Shown: in pieces, positions 44,188 through 53,387 of the stretch | How the letters are laid out: every line of letters begins with the position of its first letter | How positions within the stretch are numbered: position 1 is the first letter of the stretch | From: Actinomycetota bacterium | GTDB taxonomy: Bacteria; Actinomycetota; Actinomycetes; Actinomycetales; Dermatophilaceae | Direction: 5' to 3' | Length of the DNA: 64,000 bases | Assembly: GCA_020161815.1 (NCBI GenBank) | Contig: JAIUOP010000009.1 | Span: 1 to 64,000, forward strand | Notes under the pieces: model-generated | Databases searched by the model: none | What the model was told of the DNA's origin: nothing | What the model saw: only the letters and a program-made list of their open reading frames with translations | Program-made: the position numbers and the translations under genes

Positions 44188-46377
44188 ATGAGTCGCCAGA
44201 GTTCCACCGGCCCCTCCCGGCGCCGTTCCGCCGCTGCCACCACGACGTCGCGGAAGGGCGCTCCCGGCCGCGGCCGTCGCTGGCTGCGTCGCCTGCTCTG
44301 GACCGCGCTCGCGGTCGGCGTGCTCGGCCTGGCCGTCGTCGGCATCTCGTATGCCGTGATCCAGCCGCCCAAGCCGAACGACATCGCCACCGCCCAGGCC
44401 TCGGTCATCTACTACGCCGACGGCCAGACCGAGCTGCAGCGGATCTCCGAGATCAACCGGGAGTCGGTCAACATCGGCGACCTCCCGGCCCACGTCGGGC
44501 AGACCATGCTGGCCGCCGAGGACCGCGAGTTCTACACCCAGAACGGCGTCTCACCCAAGGGCATGGCCCGTGCGGTGTGGGTGGCGATCAAGGGTGGTGC
44601 CGCGACGCAGGGTGGCTCCACGATCACGCAGCAGTACGTGAAGAACTACTTCCTCACCAGCGACCGCACGCTGACCCGGAAGTACAAGGAGATCCTGCTC
44701 TCGATCAAGATCGACCAGCAGCAGAGCAAGCAGCAGATCCTCGAGAACTACCTCAACACCATCTACTACGGTCGCGGCGCGTACGGCATCGAGACCGCGG
44801 CGCAGGCCTACTACGGCAAGCCGGCCAAGGACCTCACGGTCGAGGAGGCGGCAGTGCTGGCCTCGGTGATCCGCGGACCCTCGCTCTACGACCCGCAGCT
44901 CGGGCCGGAGCAGCTGAAGAACCTCCAGACCCGCTGGGCCTACGTCCTCGACGGGATGGTCTCCCAGGGCTGGCTCGACCAGGGCACGCGTGCGGCGATG
45001 CAGTTCCCGATGCCGGTGGAGTGGAAGCCCCGCTCGGCCAGCGGCACCAATGGCTACCTCGTCCAGCTCATCAAGGCCGAGCTGCGATCCAAGCTCCAGC
45101 TCACCGACGCCGACATCGACCGCGGCGGCCTCCAGATCGTCTCCACCATCGACAAGGCGCGCCAGGACGCCGCCGTCGCCGCGGTGAACGACGTCATGCC
45201 CGCCGACGCACCAGACCTCAAGGTCGGCCTGGCCTCGGTCGTCCCCGGCGACGGCGCCGTCACCGCCCTCTACGGCGGTGCCGACTATGCGACGGTGCAG
45301 TTCAACTCGGCCACGGACGCCAAGATGCAGGCCGGCTCGACCTTCAAGCCGTTCACCCTCATCGCGGCGCTGAAGTCGGGGAAGACCAACCTGCGCAACA
45401 CCTACAGCGGTGCCAGCCCGCAGTACTTCGACGAGTTCAAGGACCCGACCTCGGACAAGGCCTTCAACCAGCAGGGCGGGGTGCGCAACTTCGGGAACAC
45501 CGGCTTCGGCATGCTCGACCTGGCCTCGGCCACGGCGAACTCGGTCAACACCGTGTACGCGCAGCTCAACATCCTGGCCACCCCCAAGGCGACGAGCGAG
45601 GTGGCCAAGGCCGCCGGCGTGCAGTCGGAGGTGCCGGCGAACTACGGCAACGTCTTCGGCACCGCGAGTGTCCACGTGCTCGAGATGGCCAATGCCTACG
45701 CCACCATCGCGGCCCAGGGGAAGGCGGCGACGCCGTACTTCGTGAAGGCGGCCAAGAGCCCCGACGGTGCCTTCGACTACACCGCCAAGCCCGAGGTCAC
45801 CACGGCCTTCGACGCCGACCTCATGGCGGACACGACCTTCGCCATGCAGGCCGTCGTCCAGCGCGGCAGCGGCAAGACCGCCTCCTCGATCGGTCGGCCG
45901 CTCGCCGGCAAGACCGGCACCACCTCGGACAACAAGGCGGCCTGGTTCAACGGGTTCGCGCCCCAGCTCGCCACGGCCGTGGGCATCTACCGCCCCGGGC
46001 CCAATGGCGAGGAGCTGGAGATGAAGAACGTCGCCGGCCTGCGCGAGGTCACCGGCGCGACCCTGCCGGTCTCGATCTGGACGGCCTACATGAAGGTTGC
46101 CCTCCAGGGGCTGGACGTGGTCCAGTTCCCGAAGCCGGCCTATGTGAACAAGAACGCCGCCCCGACGCGCGCCCCGACGCCGGCCCCGAGCGTGCAGCCC
46201 TCCTCCGAGGCGCCGACGCCGACCCCGGAGCCGACACCCTCGCAGGCCCCGAGGCCGACACCGACCCCGACGCCGAACCCCACGGGGAATGGCAACGGGA
46301 ACGGCAATGGGAACGGCAATGGCAACAGCCCGTCGCCCTCGATCGTGATCTCGCCCTCGCCGGCGCCCTCGCCCTAG
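44188..46377 (+). CDS. Bifunctional penicillin-binding protein (class A PBP)
   Basis: 729 residues. Cytoplasmic basic N-terminus, membrane helix (about 32-58), GT51 glycosyltransferase domain (EDREFYTQNGVSPKGMARAV, GGSTITQQYVKNYFL, LNTIYYGRGAYGIETAAQAY) and transpeptidase domain with SxxK in AGSTFKPFTLIAALK, SxN in TANSVNTVYAQLN and KTGT in AGKTGTTSDNKAAWF. A Pro/Thr and (NG)n tail follows (about 650-729). It polymerises and crosslinks peptidoglycan. Synteny with the ino1-PadR pair matches ponA1 in Mycobacterium. Confidence 0.96.
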   Translation: MSRQSSTGPSRRRSAAATTTSRKGAPGRGRRWLRRLLWTALAVGVLGLAVVGISYAVIQPPKPNDIATAQASVIYYADGQTELQRISEINRESVNIGDLPAHVGQTMLAAEDREFYTQNGVSPKGMARAVWVAIKGGAATQGGSTITQQYVKNYFLTSDRTLTRKYKEILLSIKIDQQQSKQQILENYLNTIYYGRGAYGIETAAQAYYGKPAKDLTVEEAAVLASVIRGPSLYDPQLGPEQLKNLQTRWAYVLDGMVSQGWLDQGTRAAMQFPMPVEWKPRSASGTNGYLVQLIKAELRSKLQLTDADIDRGGLQIVSTIDKARQDAAVAAVNDVMPADAPDLKVGLASVVPGDGAVTALYGGADYATVQFNSATDAKMQAGSTFKPFTLIAALKSGKTNLRNTYSGASPQYFDEFKDPTSDKAFNQQGGVRNFGNTGFGMLDLASATANSVNTVYAQLNILATPKATSEVAKAAGVQSEVPANYGNVFGTASVHVLEMANAYATIAAQGKAATPYFVKAAKSPDGAFDYTAKPEVTTAFDADLMADTTFAMQAVVQRGSGKTASSIGRPLAGKTGTTSDNKAAWFNGFAPQLATAVGIYRPGPNGEELEMKNVAGLREVTGATLPVSIWTAYMKVALQGLDVVQFPKPAYVNKNAAPTRAPTPAPSVQPSSEAPTPTPEPTPSQAPRPTPTPTPNPTGNGNGNGNGNGNGNSPSPSIVISPSPAPSP

Positions 46378-46382
46378 CCGCG

Positions 46383-47642
46383 ATGCCCGAGCCGCGGTGG
46401 CTGGCCTGGGCCGGTGGTCCCCTCGGCCGCTCCGGTCGAGCGTCGGAGCGGGGCCTGGATCGCCTTCTCCACGGCCTGCCCGCCGTCGTGGCCGCGGCGC
46501 TCGCCGTGCTCCTGGTGGCCCTGCTGCGACTCCAGGGGTGTGTCACCGCCGGCTGGCAGGGGCGCTCGGCCGATGCCCGGATGTGCGCCTCCACCCTGGT
46601 GATGCGCGCGTCGGAGGCCGGGCTGGGAGGCGGGCTCCCGGCATACCTCTCCGGCGCCCTGCGCCTCGACGAGGCGCCGCTCACGGGAGCGGCGCTCGCC
46701 CTCGTCGGCGGCGTGAGCGGAACGCCGCGGGGGCTGCTCGCCCAGCGCACCGCCGTGCTGCTCTGGTGCGCCCTTGCTGTCGTCGTCCTCGTCCTTCTCG
46801 TCCGCGCGATGCGCGACGTCCCGGGCGCGGACCTCACCCAGGTGCTCCTCTCGCCCGTCCTCGTCCTCACCGTCCTCCTCGGCCCGGAGCTGCTCGGCGC
46901 CGGCCTGGCCACCCTCGGCCTGCTGGCCTGGCTTGCCGGCCGGCCCCTCGTCGCCGGGCTCCTGCTCGGCGCCGGCGCCTGGTCCGGGCTCCCCGGGCTC
47001 GCGGTCCTCGCGGTGGTCGCCGCCTCGGCCCTCGTCGAGGGGGCGGCCGTCCGCGCGTCGGTCGGTCGCCGCGCCCTCGGGTGGCTCGCGGCCGGGGTGC
47101 TCGCCACGTCGTTGTCACTCCTGGCGGCCTTCGCGCTCGCCCCCGGGGCCCTGGTGCATCCGGTGACGACGTGGTGGTCCACGCCGGCCGGGCCCGGGTC
47201 GCTCTGGGACCTCCCCACCCTCGCCGGTCGGCCGCTCCCGGCGGGGCTGACCACCGCCCTCGCGGTGGTCGGATGGGTCGTGGCCGCCGGCCTGGTCGCC
47301 CGCGCCGCCGCCGCCCGGCCCGGCCACGACCCGTGGCTCACGCTGCCGGCCCTGGCCCTGCTCGCGGTGGCCGTCGTCCTCGCCACGGCGCCCTCGCTCC
47401 CGCTCTCGGCGTCGCTGTGGCTGGTGCCGCTCGTGGCCCTGGCCGGGCTGCGGTGGCGGGACCACCTGCTGTGGGCGGGGGCCGAGGCGGTGCACTTCGT
47501 CGCCTTCTGGCTGCACCGCTCGGCCGCCTTCGACCCCAACCACGGCCTCCCGCACGGCTGGTATGCCGTCGCCACGGTCGTGCGCGTGGCCGCCATCGCC
47601 TGGCTGGCGGCGTGCGCCCGGCGGCGAGCCACCGCCGATTAG
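46383..47642 (+). CDS. Polytopic membrane protein, GT87-like
   Basis: 419 residues with about ten hydrophobic helices (LPAVVAAALAVLLVALLRLQ, LLGPELLGAGLATLGLLAWL and others). A similar membrane protein (Rv0051) follows ponA1 in Mycobacterium and belongs to the GT-C/GT87 mannosyltransferase-like group. The product begins only five bases after the PBP stop (ATG 46383), so it is probably cotranscribed. I see no clear catalytic Asp-containing loop beyond weak resemblance, so function is uncertain. Confidence 0.75.
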   Translation: MPEPRWLAWAGGPLGRSGRASERGLDRLLHGLPAVVAAALAVLLVALLRLQGCVTAGWQGRSADARMCASTLVMRASEAGLGGGLPAYLSGALRLDEAPLTGAALALVGGVSGTPRGLLAQRTAVLLWCALAVVVLVLLVRAMRDVPGADLTQVLLSPVLVLTVLLGPELLGAGLATLGLLAWLAGRPLVAGLLLGAGAWSGLPGLAVLAVVAASALVEGAAVRASVGRRALGWLAAGVLATSLSLLAAFALAPGALVHPVTTWWSTPAGPGSLWDLPTLAGRPLPAGLTTALAVVGWVVAAGLVARAAAARPGHDPWLTLPALALLAVAVVLATAPSLPLSASLWLVPLVALAGLRWRDHLLWAGAEAVHFVAFWLHRSAAFDPNHGLPHGWYAVATVVRVAAIAWLAACARRRATAD

Positions 47643-47743
47643 GGGTGCATGGCGGGCGGCGGGTACCCTTGACCGGTTGCCCTCTCCCCCTCGGGAGACC
47701 CGCCTGTGGAAAACCTACGCGCGGAGTCGGGCACGCTGCATAC

Positions 47744-47789
47744 CCTCCTGTCACGGGAACGGCCCGTGACCGCTACAGACCAAAGGAGG
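47744..47789 (+). promoter_or_regulatory. Structured rpsF leader: Shine-Dalgarno sequestering stem with CCG (candidate S6:S18 site)
   Basis: CCTCCT (47744-47749) is complementary to AGGAGG (47784-47789), the only good ribosome site before rpsF. Inside, GTCACGGG (47750-47757) pairs with CCCGTGAC (47763-47770) around AACGG, and CCG (47770-47772) begins the asymmetric 3' loop. This layout resembles the S6:S18-binding leader motif known from many bacteria, which represses the rpsF operon. The fold is my reading and was not computed. Confidence 0.5.
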
Positions 47790-47800
47790 CGGGTTAACGC

Positions 47801-48088
47801 ATGCGTCAGTACGAACTCATGGTCATCCTCGACCCCGAGCTCGACGACCGGACGGTCCAGCCGTCGCTGGAGAAGTTCCTCAAGGTCGTGACCAAGGATG
47901 GCGGGTCCGTCGACAACGTCGACATCTGGGGCCGTCGCCGCCTTGCCTACGAGATCAAGAAGAAGGCCGAGGGCATCTACGCCGTCGTCAACTTCACCGC
48001 AGAGCCGGCCACGGCCAAGGAGCTGGACCGCCAGCTCGGCCTCAACGAGTCGGTCATGCGCACCAAGCTCCTCCGCCCGGGCGCCTGA
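47801..48088 (+). CDS. rpsF: 30S ribosomal protein S6
   Basis: 95 residues with the canonical [17 protein letters not shown] start and [21 protein letters not shown]6 binds S18 and 16S rRNA in the central domain. ATG 47801 follows AAAGGAGG by about 11 nt. First gene of rpsF-ssb-rpsR-rplI. Confidence 0.98.
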   Translation: MRQYELMVILDPELDDRTVQPSLEKFLKVVTKDGGSVDNVDIWGRRRLAYEIKKKAEGIYAVVNFTAEPATAKELDRQLGLNESVMRTKLLRPGA

Positions 48089-48165
48089 GCCCGAGCCGAG
48101 ACGCTGCACCGATCGCCTCGGCGATCACCCACGCACTGCAGAGAAGACCAAAGGGGATCTGACCC

Positions 48166-48807
48166 ATGGCAGGCGAGACCACCATCACCATCGTCGGCAA
48201 CCTGACCGGCGACCCTGAGCTGCGCTTCACTCCCTCGGGTGCGGCGGTCGCGAACTTCACCGTGGCGTCCACGCCGCGCACGTTCGACCGCCAGTCCAAC
48301 GAGTGGAAGGACGGCGAGACGCTGTTCATGCGCTGCTCGATCTGGCGCGAGGCGGCCGAGAACGTCGCCGAGTCGCTCCAGCGCGGCACCCGCGTCGTCG
48401 TCACCGGCCGCCTGAAGTCTCGGTCGTACGAGACCAAGGAGGGCGAGAAGCGCACGGTCGTCGAGATGGACGTCGACGAGGTCGGCCCGTCGCTGCGCTA
48501 CGCGAACGCCAAGGTCACCAAGACCCAGCGTTCCGGCGACAGCGGTGGCGGCTTCGGTGGTGGCGGCGGCTTCGGCGGCGGCCAGGGCGGACAGCAGTCC
48601 GACCCGTGGGCCACCGGCGGATCCGCGCCGGCCCAGGGCGGCCAGGGCGGCTGGAACTCCGGTTCCGGTGGCCAGGGCGGTCAGGGCAACCAGGGCGGCT
48701 GGAACTCCGGTTCCGGCGGCCACGGCGGCCAGGGCGGCCAGGCCCCGCAGCAGGGTGGCCAGGGTGGCTGGGGCAACGCGCCCAGCTACGACGAGCCCCC
48801 GTTCTGA
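48166..48807 (+). CDS. ssb: Single-stranded DNA-binding protein
   Basis: 213 residues. The OB-fold (about 1-115) begins [20 protein letters not shown] and contains [19 protein letters not shown]. The linker is Gly/Gln-rich with a repeated GGWNSGSGG unit, and the C-terminus is the acidic tip SYDEPPF, which recruits replication and repair partners. Located between rpsF and rpsR as in most bacteria. Confidence 0.97.
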   Translation: MAGETTITIVGNLTGDPELRFTPSGAAVANFTVASTPRTFDRQSNEWKDGETLFMRCSIWREAAENVAESLQRGTRVVVTGRLKSRSYETKEGEKRTVVEMDVDEVGPSLRYANAKVTKTQRSGDSGGGFGGGGGFGGGQGGQQSDPWATGGSAPAQGGQGGWNSGSGGQGGQGNQGGWNSGSGGHGGQGGQAPQQGGQGGWGNAPSYDEPPF

Positions 48808-48889
48808 TCCTCCGATCCGCAGTCACCTCACCACGTCACACCCCCATCCCTGGGAGACCAGGGCTCATCCGATCAAGGAGAGCACCACG

Positions 48890-49126
48890 ATGGCCAAGCC
48901 CGTCATCCGCAAGCCCAAGAAGAAGGCGAACCCGCTCAAGGTCGCCAAGGTCGAGAACATCGACTACAAGGACGCTGCGCTGCTGCGCAAGTTCATCTCC
49001 GACCGCGGCAAGATCCGCGCCCGTCGCGTCACCGGCGTCTCCGTCCAGGAGCAGCGCCTCATCGCCAACGCGGTCAAGAACGCCCGCGAGATGGCGCTCC
49101 TGCCCTACTCCAGCTCGGGTCGCTGA
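48890..49126 (+). CDS. rpsR: 30S ribosomal protein S18, cysteine-free (C-) form
   Basis: 78 residues, starting [20 protein letters not shown] and containing [15 protein letters not shown] and the terminal [12 protein letters not shown]. No cysteine is present, whereas zinc-binding S18 paralogues carry a CxxC near residue 15. A main-operon C- form would not need zinc. ATG start after AAGGAG. Confidence 0.97.
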   Translation: MAKPVIRKPKKKANPLKVAKVENIDYKDAALLRKFISDRGKIRARRVTGVSVQEQRLIANAVKNAREMALLPYSSSGR

Positions 49127-49212
49127 GCAAACCCCACGAAGTTCTCCGCTCGTCCCTCGCGTCGATACTTCGCGGGGACCCCGAGCGGAGGCCCAAGCCT
49201 AGGAGCACATCA

Positions 49213-49659
49213 ATGAAGGTCATTCTCACCCACGAGGTCAGCGGCCTGGGTGCCGCTGGTGACGTCGTCGAGGTCAAGCCGGGCTACGCCCGCAACTTCC
49301 TCTTCCGCCGCGACCTGGCCACCGCCTGGACCAAGGGCGGCCAGAAGCAGGTCGACGCCATCGCCAAGGGTCGCGAGACCCGCGCGGTGAAGTCGCTCGA
49401 GGAGGCCAAGTCCTTCAAGGGCAACCTCGAGGCCAAGGCCGTCACCGTCAGCGTCAAGGCCGGCAAGGAGGGTCGCCTCTTCGGCGCCGTCTCAACCGCC
49501 GATGTCGCTGCGGCGGTCAAGGCCGCCGGTGGCCCGGAGCTCGACAAGCGCAAGATCGAGATCCCGACCCCGATCAAGACGACCGGCTCGCACAAGGCGC
49601 TCGTGCGCCTGCACCCGGACGTCCAGGCCACGGTCGCCCTCGAGGTCGTCTCCGCCTGA
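49213..49659 (+). CDS. rplI: 50S ribosomal protein L9
   Basis: 148 residues: N-terminal domain [20 protein letters not shown], then [16 protein letters not shown] (family signature), a long connecting helix and the C-terminal domain ending VHPDV-like [16 protein letters not shown]. Last gene of the operon; a terminator hairpin follows 27 bp later. dnaB, which commonly follows rplI, is not present. Confidence 0.98.
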   Translation: MKVILTHEVSGLGAAGDVVEVKPGYARNFLFRRDLATAWTKGGQKQVDAIAKGRETRAVKSLEEAKSFKGNLEAKAVTVSVKAGKEGRLFGAVSTADVAAAVKAAGGPELDKRKIEIPTPIKTTGSHKALVRLHPDVQATVALEVVSA

Positions 49660-49685
49660 CCCCCCCGGCGCTCCGGCGCCGCGTT

Positions 49686-49724
49686 CTTTGCCCCAGGGCC
49701 CGTGCACACGGCCCTGGGGCAAAG
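49686..49724. terminator. Terminator hairpin after rplI, CTTTGCCC family copy 2
   Basis: CTTTGCCCCAGGGCC (49686-49700) pairs perfectly with GGCCCTGGGGCAAAG (49710-49724). The stem start is shared with hairpins at 42064 and 58397. It closes the ribosomal operon. Confidence 0.82.
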
Positions 49725-49838
49725 TCATGCCCGGCAAGGACGAGGTGCCTGCCCTGGGTGGACTGTTTTCCGTGTCAGGACACGGGTCAGAGTCCACCCA
49801 AGCGAGGACTGTCGGTGGGGCGGCATACCGTATGCCGC

Positions 49839-51260
49839 ATGCCCCCTCCCGCGGCGAAGCCCGCCTCCCGTTCCGGGTCACGCGTGCCGGCGGCGACGTT
49901 CCGGTGCACCGAGTGCGGGTGGCAAACGACGAAGTGGATCGGGCGCTGCGGTGAGTGCCAGGCCTGGGGGACGCTGAGCGAGGTCGGCTCGGCGCCGGCC
50001 CGCACGACCGCGGCGCGGGTCGTCGCGACCCCGGCGGTGCCGATCGCGCAGGTCGACCTCTCCGAGGCGAGCGCCCGCAGCACCGGTGTGGCCGAGTTCG
50101 ACCGGGTCCTCGGGGGCGGCATCGTGCCTGGCGCCGTCGTCCTCGTCGCGGGGGAGCCCGGGATCGGCAAGTCCACCCTCCTGCTCGACGTCGCCGCGCG
50201 TGCCGCTGCTTCTGGCGCGGCCCGGGCAGGAGCTCAAGGGGCTCGGACGCTCTACGTCACCGGCGAGGAGTCGGCGGCCCAGGTGCGGGCCCGGGCCCAG
50301 CGCATCGGGGCCCTGGCCGACGCCCTCTTCCTCGCCGCCGAGACCGACCTCGCCGCCGTCCTCGGCCAGATCGACCACCTCTCGCCCACCCTGGTCGTCG
50401 TCGACTCCGTCCAGACGATCAGCAGCGCCGAGGTCGAGGGCGCGGCCGGCAATGTCTCCCAGGTGCGCGAGGTCGCGGCCTCCCTCATCCAGGTCGCCAA
50501 GTCCCGCGGCATCGCCGTCCTCCTCGTCGGGCACGTGACCAAGGACGGCTCGATCGCCGGCCCGCGGGTGCTCGAGCACCTCGTCGACGTGGTCGTCCAG
50601 TTCGAGGGTGATCGGCACAGCCGGCTGCGCCTCGTGCGCGCGGTCAAGAACCGCTACGGCCCCACCGACGAGGTCGGCTGCTTCGACCTCGCCGACTCAG
50701 GCATCGTCGGGCTGGCCGATCCCAGCGGGCTCTTCCTCTCGCACCGCACGGCCGAGGTCGCCGGCACCTGCGTCACGGTCACCCTCGAAGGCCGGCGCCC
50801 GATGGTCACCGAGGTCCAGGCCCTCGTCGACGGCTCCGACCTCCCGACGCCGCGCCGGGCCAGCTCGGGCCTGGACCGTGCTCGCGTCGACATGATCCTC
50901 GCCGTCCTCGGAAGGCGGGCCAAGGCACCGATCGGCAAGAGCGATGTCTTCCTCTCCACCGTCGGTGGTGTCCGCCTCACCGAGCCGGCCGCCGACCTCG
51001 CGGTCGCCCTGGCGCTCGCGAGCGCCATCACCGATCGACCCGTGCGCCCCGGCACGATCGCCTTCGGGGAGGTCGGCCTGGCCGGCGAGGTCCGCCCGGT
51101 CACCGGCGCCCACCGCCGCTTGGCCGAGGCGGCCCGACTGGGCTTCACCGCGGCCATCGTCCCACCCGGAGTCCTCGGCGCAGGTCCCGTCCCCGACAGC
51201 CTCCAGGTCGCCGAGGCCGCCACCGTGGCCGAGGCCGTCCACCTCGCCGGCTCCACCTGA
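49839..51260 (+). CDS. radA: DNA repair protein RadA (Sms)
   Basis: Hexameric RecA-like ATPase that extends branch migration in recombination. The 473-residue product has an N-terminal zinc finger CTECGWQTTKWIGRCGECQ, Walker A GEPGIGKSTLLLDV, the RadA motif KNRYGPTDEVG and a C-terminal Lon-like domain (PIGKSDVFLSTVGGVRLTEP). ATG 49839 gives the family-typical short lead to the zinc finger. disA follows after 136 bp; RadA is known to modulate DisA elsewhere. A back-to-back GGCATAC/GTATGCC pair (49822-49837) lies just upstream. Confidence 0.96.
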   Translation: MPPPAAKPASRSGSRVPAATFRCTECGWQTTKWIGRCGECQAWGTLSEVGSAPARTTAARVVATPAVPIAQVDLSEASARSTGVAEFDRVLGGGIVPGAVVLVAGEPGIGKSTLLLDVAARAAASGAARAGAQGARTLYVTGEESAAQVRARAQRIGALADALFLAAETDLAAVLGQIDHLSPTLVVVDSVQTISSAEVEGAAGNVSQVREVAASLIQVAKSRGIAVLLVGHVTKDGSIAGPRVLEHLVDVVVQFEGDRHSRLRLVRAVKNRYGPTDEVGCFDLADSGIVGLADPSGLFLSHRTAEVAGTCVTVTLEGRRPMVTEVQALVDGSDLPTPRRASSGLDRARVDMILAVLGRRAKAPIGKSDVFLSTVGGVRLTEPAADLAVALALASAITDRPVRPGTIAFGEVGLAGEVRPVTGAHRRLAEAARLGFTAAIVPPGVLGAGPVPDSLQVAEAATVAEAVHLAGST

Positions 51261-51396
51261 CCGCGTCCCGACGGCCAAAGGAGGTGCGCTCCATCGACGG
51301 CGCCCGGACACACGGCATACGAACCAGGAGGCCTCGTGCGGACGCCCATGCGTAGAATCGCCGGGGCGCACCTACGCCTGTCGAAAGGGGGTCCCC

Positions 51397-52479
51397 GTGG
51401 CCGGCACACTGCACAGTGACGAGCTCGTCCGCTCGACGCTGGCCGCCGTCGCTCCCGGCACCGAGCTGCGCGACGGCCTCGAGCGGATCCTGCGCGGCCG
51501 CACCGGAGCGCTCGTCGTCCTCGGCCACGACAAGGTCGTCGAGCAGATCGCCACCGGCGGCTTCCCACTCGACGTCGAGTTCTCCGCCACCCGCCTGCGC
51601 GAGCTGGCCAAGATGGACGGCGCGATCGTCGTCGACCGCGACATCACCCGCATCGTCCACGCGGCCACCCAGCTCCTCCCCGACCCGAGCATCGAGACCA
51701 GCGAGTCCGGCACGCGCCACCGCACGGCCGAGCGGGTTGCCAAGCAGACCGGCTACCCCGTCGTCTCGGTGAGCCAGTCGATGCGGATCGTCGCCCTCTA
51801 CGTCGCCGGTCGCCGCATCGTCCTCGAGGACTCGAGCTCGATCCTCCAGCGGGCCAACCAGGCCCTGCAGACCCTCGAGCGCTACAAGCAGCGCCTCGAC
51901 GAGGTCACCGGCACCCTCTCGGCGCTCGAGATCGAGGACCTCGTGAGCGTCCGCGATGTCGCCAACGTGCTCCAGCGCCTGGAGATGGTGCGGCGGATCA
52001 AGGACGAGATCGCCGACTACGTCGTCCAGCTCGGCACCGACGGGCGCCTGCTCTCGCTCCAGCTCGAGGAGCTCACCGGTGGCCTGTCCGACGACCTCGG
52101 CCTCGTCATCCGTGACTACATCGGCGAGGCCAAGGCCGGCTACGACGACGAGCAGGCGATCGCCAATCTCGAAGCACTCGACTCCACCGAGCTGCTCGAC
52201 CCGGTCGGCGGGGCCAAGGCGCTCGGGTTCACGGTCGTCGGGGACGCCCTCGACTCCTCGATCAGCCCCCACGGCTACCGCCTGCTCTCTAAGGTGCCGC
52301 GCCTGCCCGGGGCGATCATCGACCGCCTCATCGAGCACTTCGGCTCGCTCCAGCGGCTGCTCGCCGCCAACCTCGAGGACCTCATGGAGGTCGAGGGCGT
52401 CGGCGAGGGCCGAGCCCGTCTCGTGCGCGAGGGCCTGTCCCGGCTCGCCGAGACGAGCATCCTCGAGCGCTACGTCTGA
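51397..52479 (+). CDS. disA: DNA integrity scanning protein DisA, c-di-AMP synthase
   Basis: Octameric diadenylate cyclase that makes c-di-AMP from ATP and scans DNA. The 360-residue product has the DAC domain with GALVVLGHD, the catalytic DGA in LAKMDGAIVVDRDITR and the RHR in GTRHRTAERVAKQ, a helical spine and C-terminal HhH domain (AANLEDLMEVEGVGEGRARL). GTG 51397 follows AAAGGGGG. A TAGAAT hexamer at 51353-51358 may be its -10. mutY begins 3 bp downstream. Confidence 0.96.
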   Translation: MAGTLHSDELVRSTLAAVAPGTELRDGLERILRGRTGALVVLGHDKVVEQIATGGFPLDVEFSATRLRELAKMDGAIVVDRDITRIVHAATQLLPDPSIETSESGTRHRTAERVAKQTGYPVVSVSQSMRIVALYVAGRRIVLEDSSSILQRANQALQTLERYKQRLDEVTGTLSALEIEDLVSVRDVANVLQRLEMVRRIKDEIADYVVQLGTDGRLLSLQLEELTGGLSDDLGLVIRDYIGEAKAGYDDEQAIANLEALDSTELLDPVGGAKALGFTVVGDALDSSISPHGYRLLSKVPRLPGAIIDRLIEHFGSLQRLLAANLEDLMEVEGVGEGRARLVREGLSRLAETSILERYV

Positions 52480-52482
52480 GCG

Positions 52483-53367
52483 GTGGCTCTCCCTGATCCC
52501 GCCGCACTCCACGAGGCCGTCCTCGACTGGTATGCCGTGCACGCCCGAGCCCTCCCGTGGCGCGACCCGTCGTGCTCGCCGTGGGGGGTCTTCGTCTCCG
52601 AGGTGATGGCCCAGCAGACCCCTGTCGCGCGGGTCGAGGGCCCGTGGCGGGAGTGGATGCAGCGATGGCCGACCCCGGCGGCGCTCGCTGTCGCATCACC
52701 CGGTGATGTCGTGCGCGCCTGGGGGCGGCTGGGCTATCCTCGCCGCGCCCTGCGCCTGCGCGAGGCGGCCATCGCCATCGTCAAGCGCCACGGTGGGCAG
52801 GTGCCGCGTAGTGAGGCCGAGCTGCGCGCCCTCCCCGGCGTGGGCGCCTACACCGCAGCCGCTGTCGCCGCCTTCGCGTATGCCGTGCGCACCGTCGTCG
52901 TCGACACGAACGTCCGCCGGGTGCTCGCCCGCGCCATCGAGGGCCGCGCCCAGGCATCGCCCTCGTTGACCGTGGCCGAGACACGCTTGGCCGCGGCCCA
53001 CGTCCCCGAGGATCCCGCGACCTCGGCGGTGTGGAACGTCGCGGTCATGGAGCTCGGTGCCCTCGTCTGTCAGGCCCGCTCGCCACGGTGCGGGGAATGT
53101 CCGATCAGCGATCGGTGCGCCTGGCTGGGAGCCGGCCGGCCGGCATACGAGGGTCCTCCCCGTCGTGGCCAGGGGTACGAAGGGACCGATCGCAAGGTGC
53201 GTGGTGACCTCCTCCAGCTCTTGCGCGACGCGCCGAAGCCGCTGTCCCGCAGCGACTTCGACGTGGTGGATCCGGATCCCCAGCGGGTGGACCGCCTTCT
53301 CGATGCACTCGTCGCGGAGGGGTTCGTCGAGCCGTTGTCGCGCGGACGCTATCGCCTTCCCGCCTGA
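52483..53367 (+). CDS. mutY: A/G-specific adenine DNA glycosylase
   Basis: Removes adenine mispaired with 8-oxoguanine. The 294-residue product has the catalytic Glu in FVSEVMAQQTPVARV, the HhH motif LRALPGVGAYTAAAVAAFA, the catalytic Asp in VVVDTNVRRVLARA and the [4Fe-4S] cluster motif CQARSPRCGECPISDRC (C-x6-C-x2-C-x5-C). The C-terminal MutT-like domain of enterobacterial MutY is replaced by a short winged-helix-like tail. GTG start 3 bp after the disA stop suggests an operon. Confidence 0.94.
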   Translation: MALPDPAALHEAVLDWYAVHARALPWRDPSCSPWGVFVSEVMAQQTPVARVEGPWREWMQRWPTPAALAVASPGDVVRAWGRLGYPRRALRLREAAIAIVKRHGGQVPRSEAELRALPGVGAYTAAAVAAFAYAVRTVVVDTNVRRVLARAIEGRAQASPSLTVAETRLAAAHVPEDPATSAVWNVAVMELGALVCQARSPRCGECPISDRCAWLGAGRPAYEGPPRRGQGYEGTDRKVRGDLLQLLRDAPKPLSRSDFDVVDPDPQRVDRLLDALVAEGFVEPLSRGRYRLPA

Positions 53368-53387
53368 GGTCGCGCTTCAATGGGCGT

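Noticed and set aside
44577..46380. Long rightward frame overlapping the penicillin-binding protein in another phase
   Set aside because: Only the part after 46383 has membrane-protein character; the rest is an out-of-frame reading of the PBP gene.
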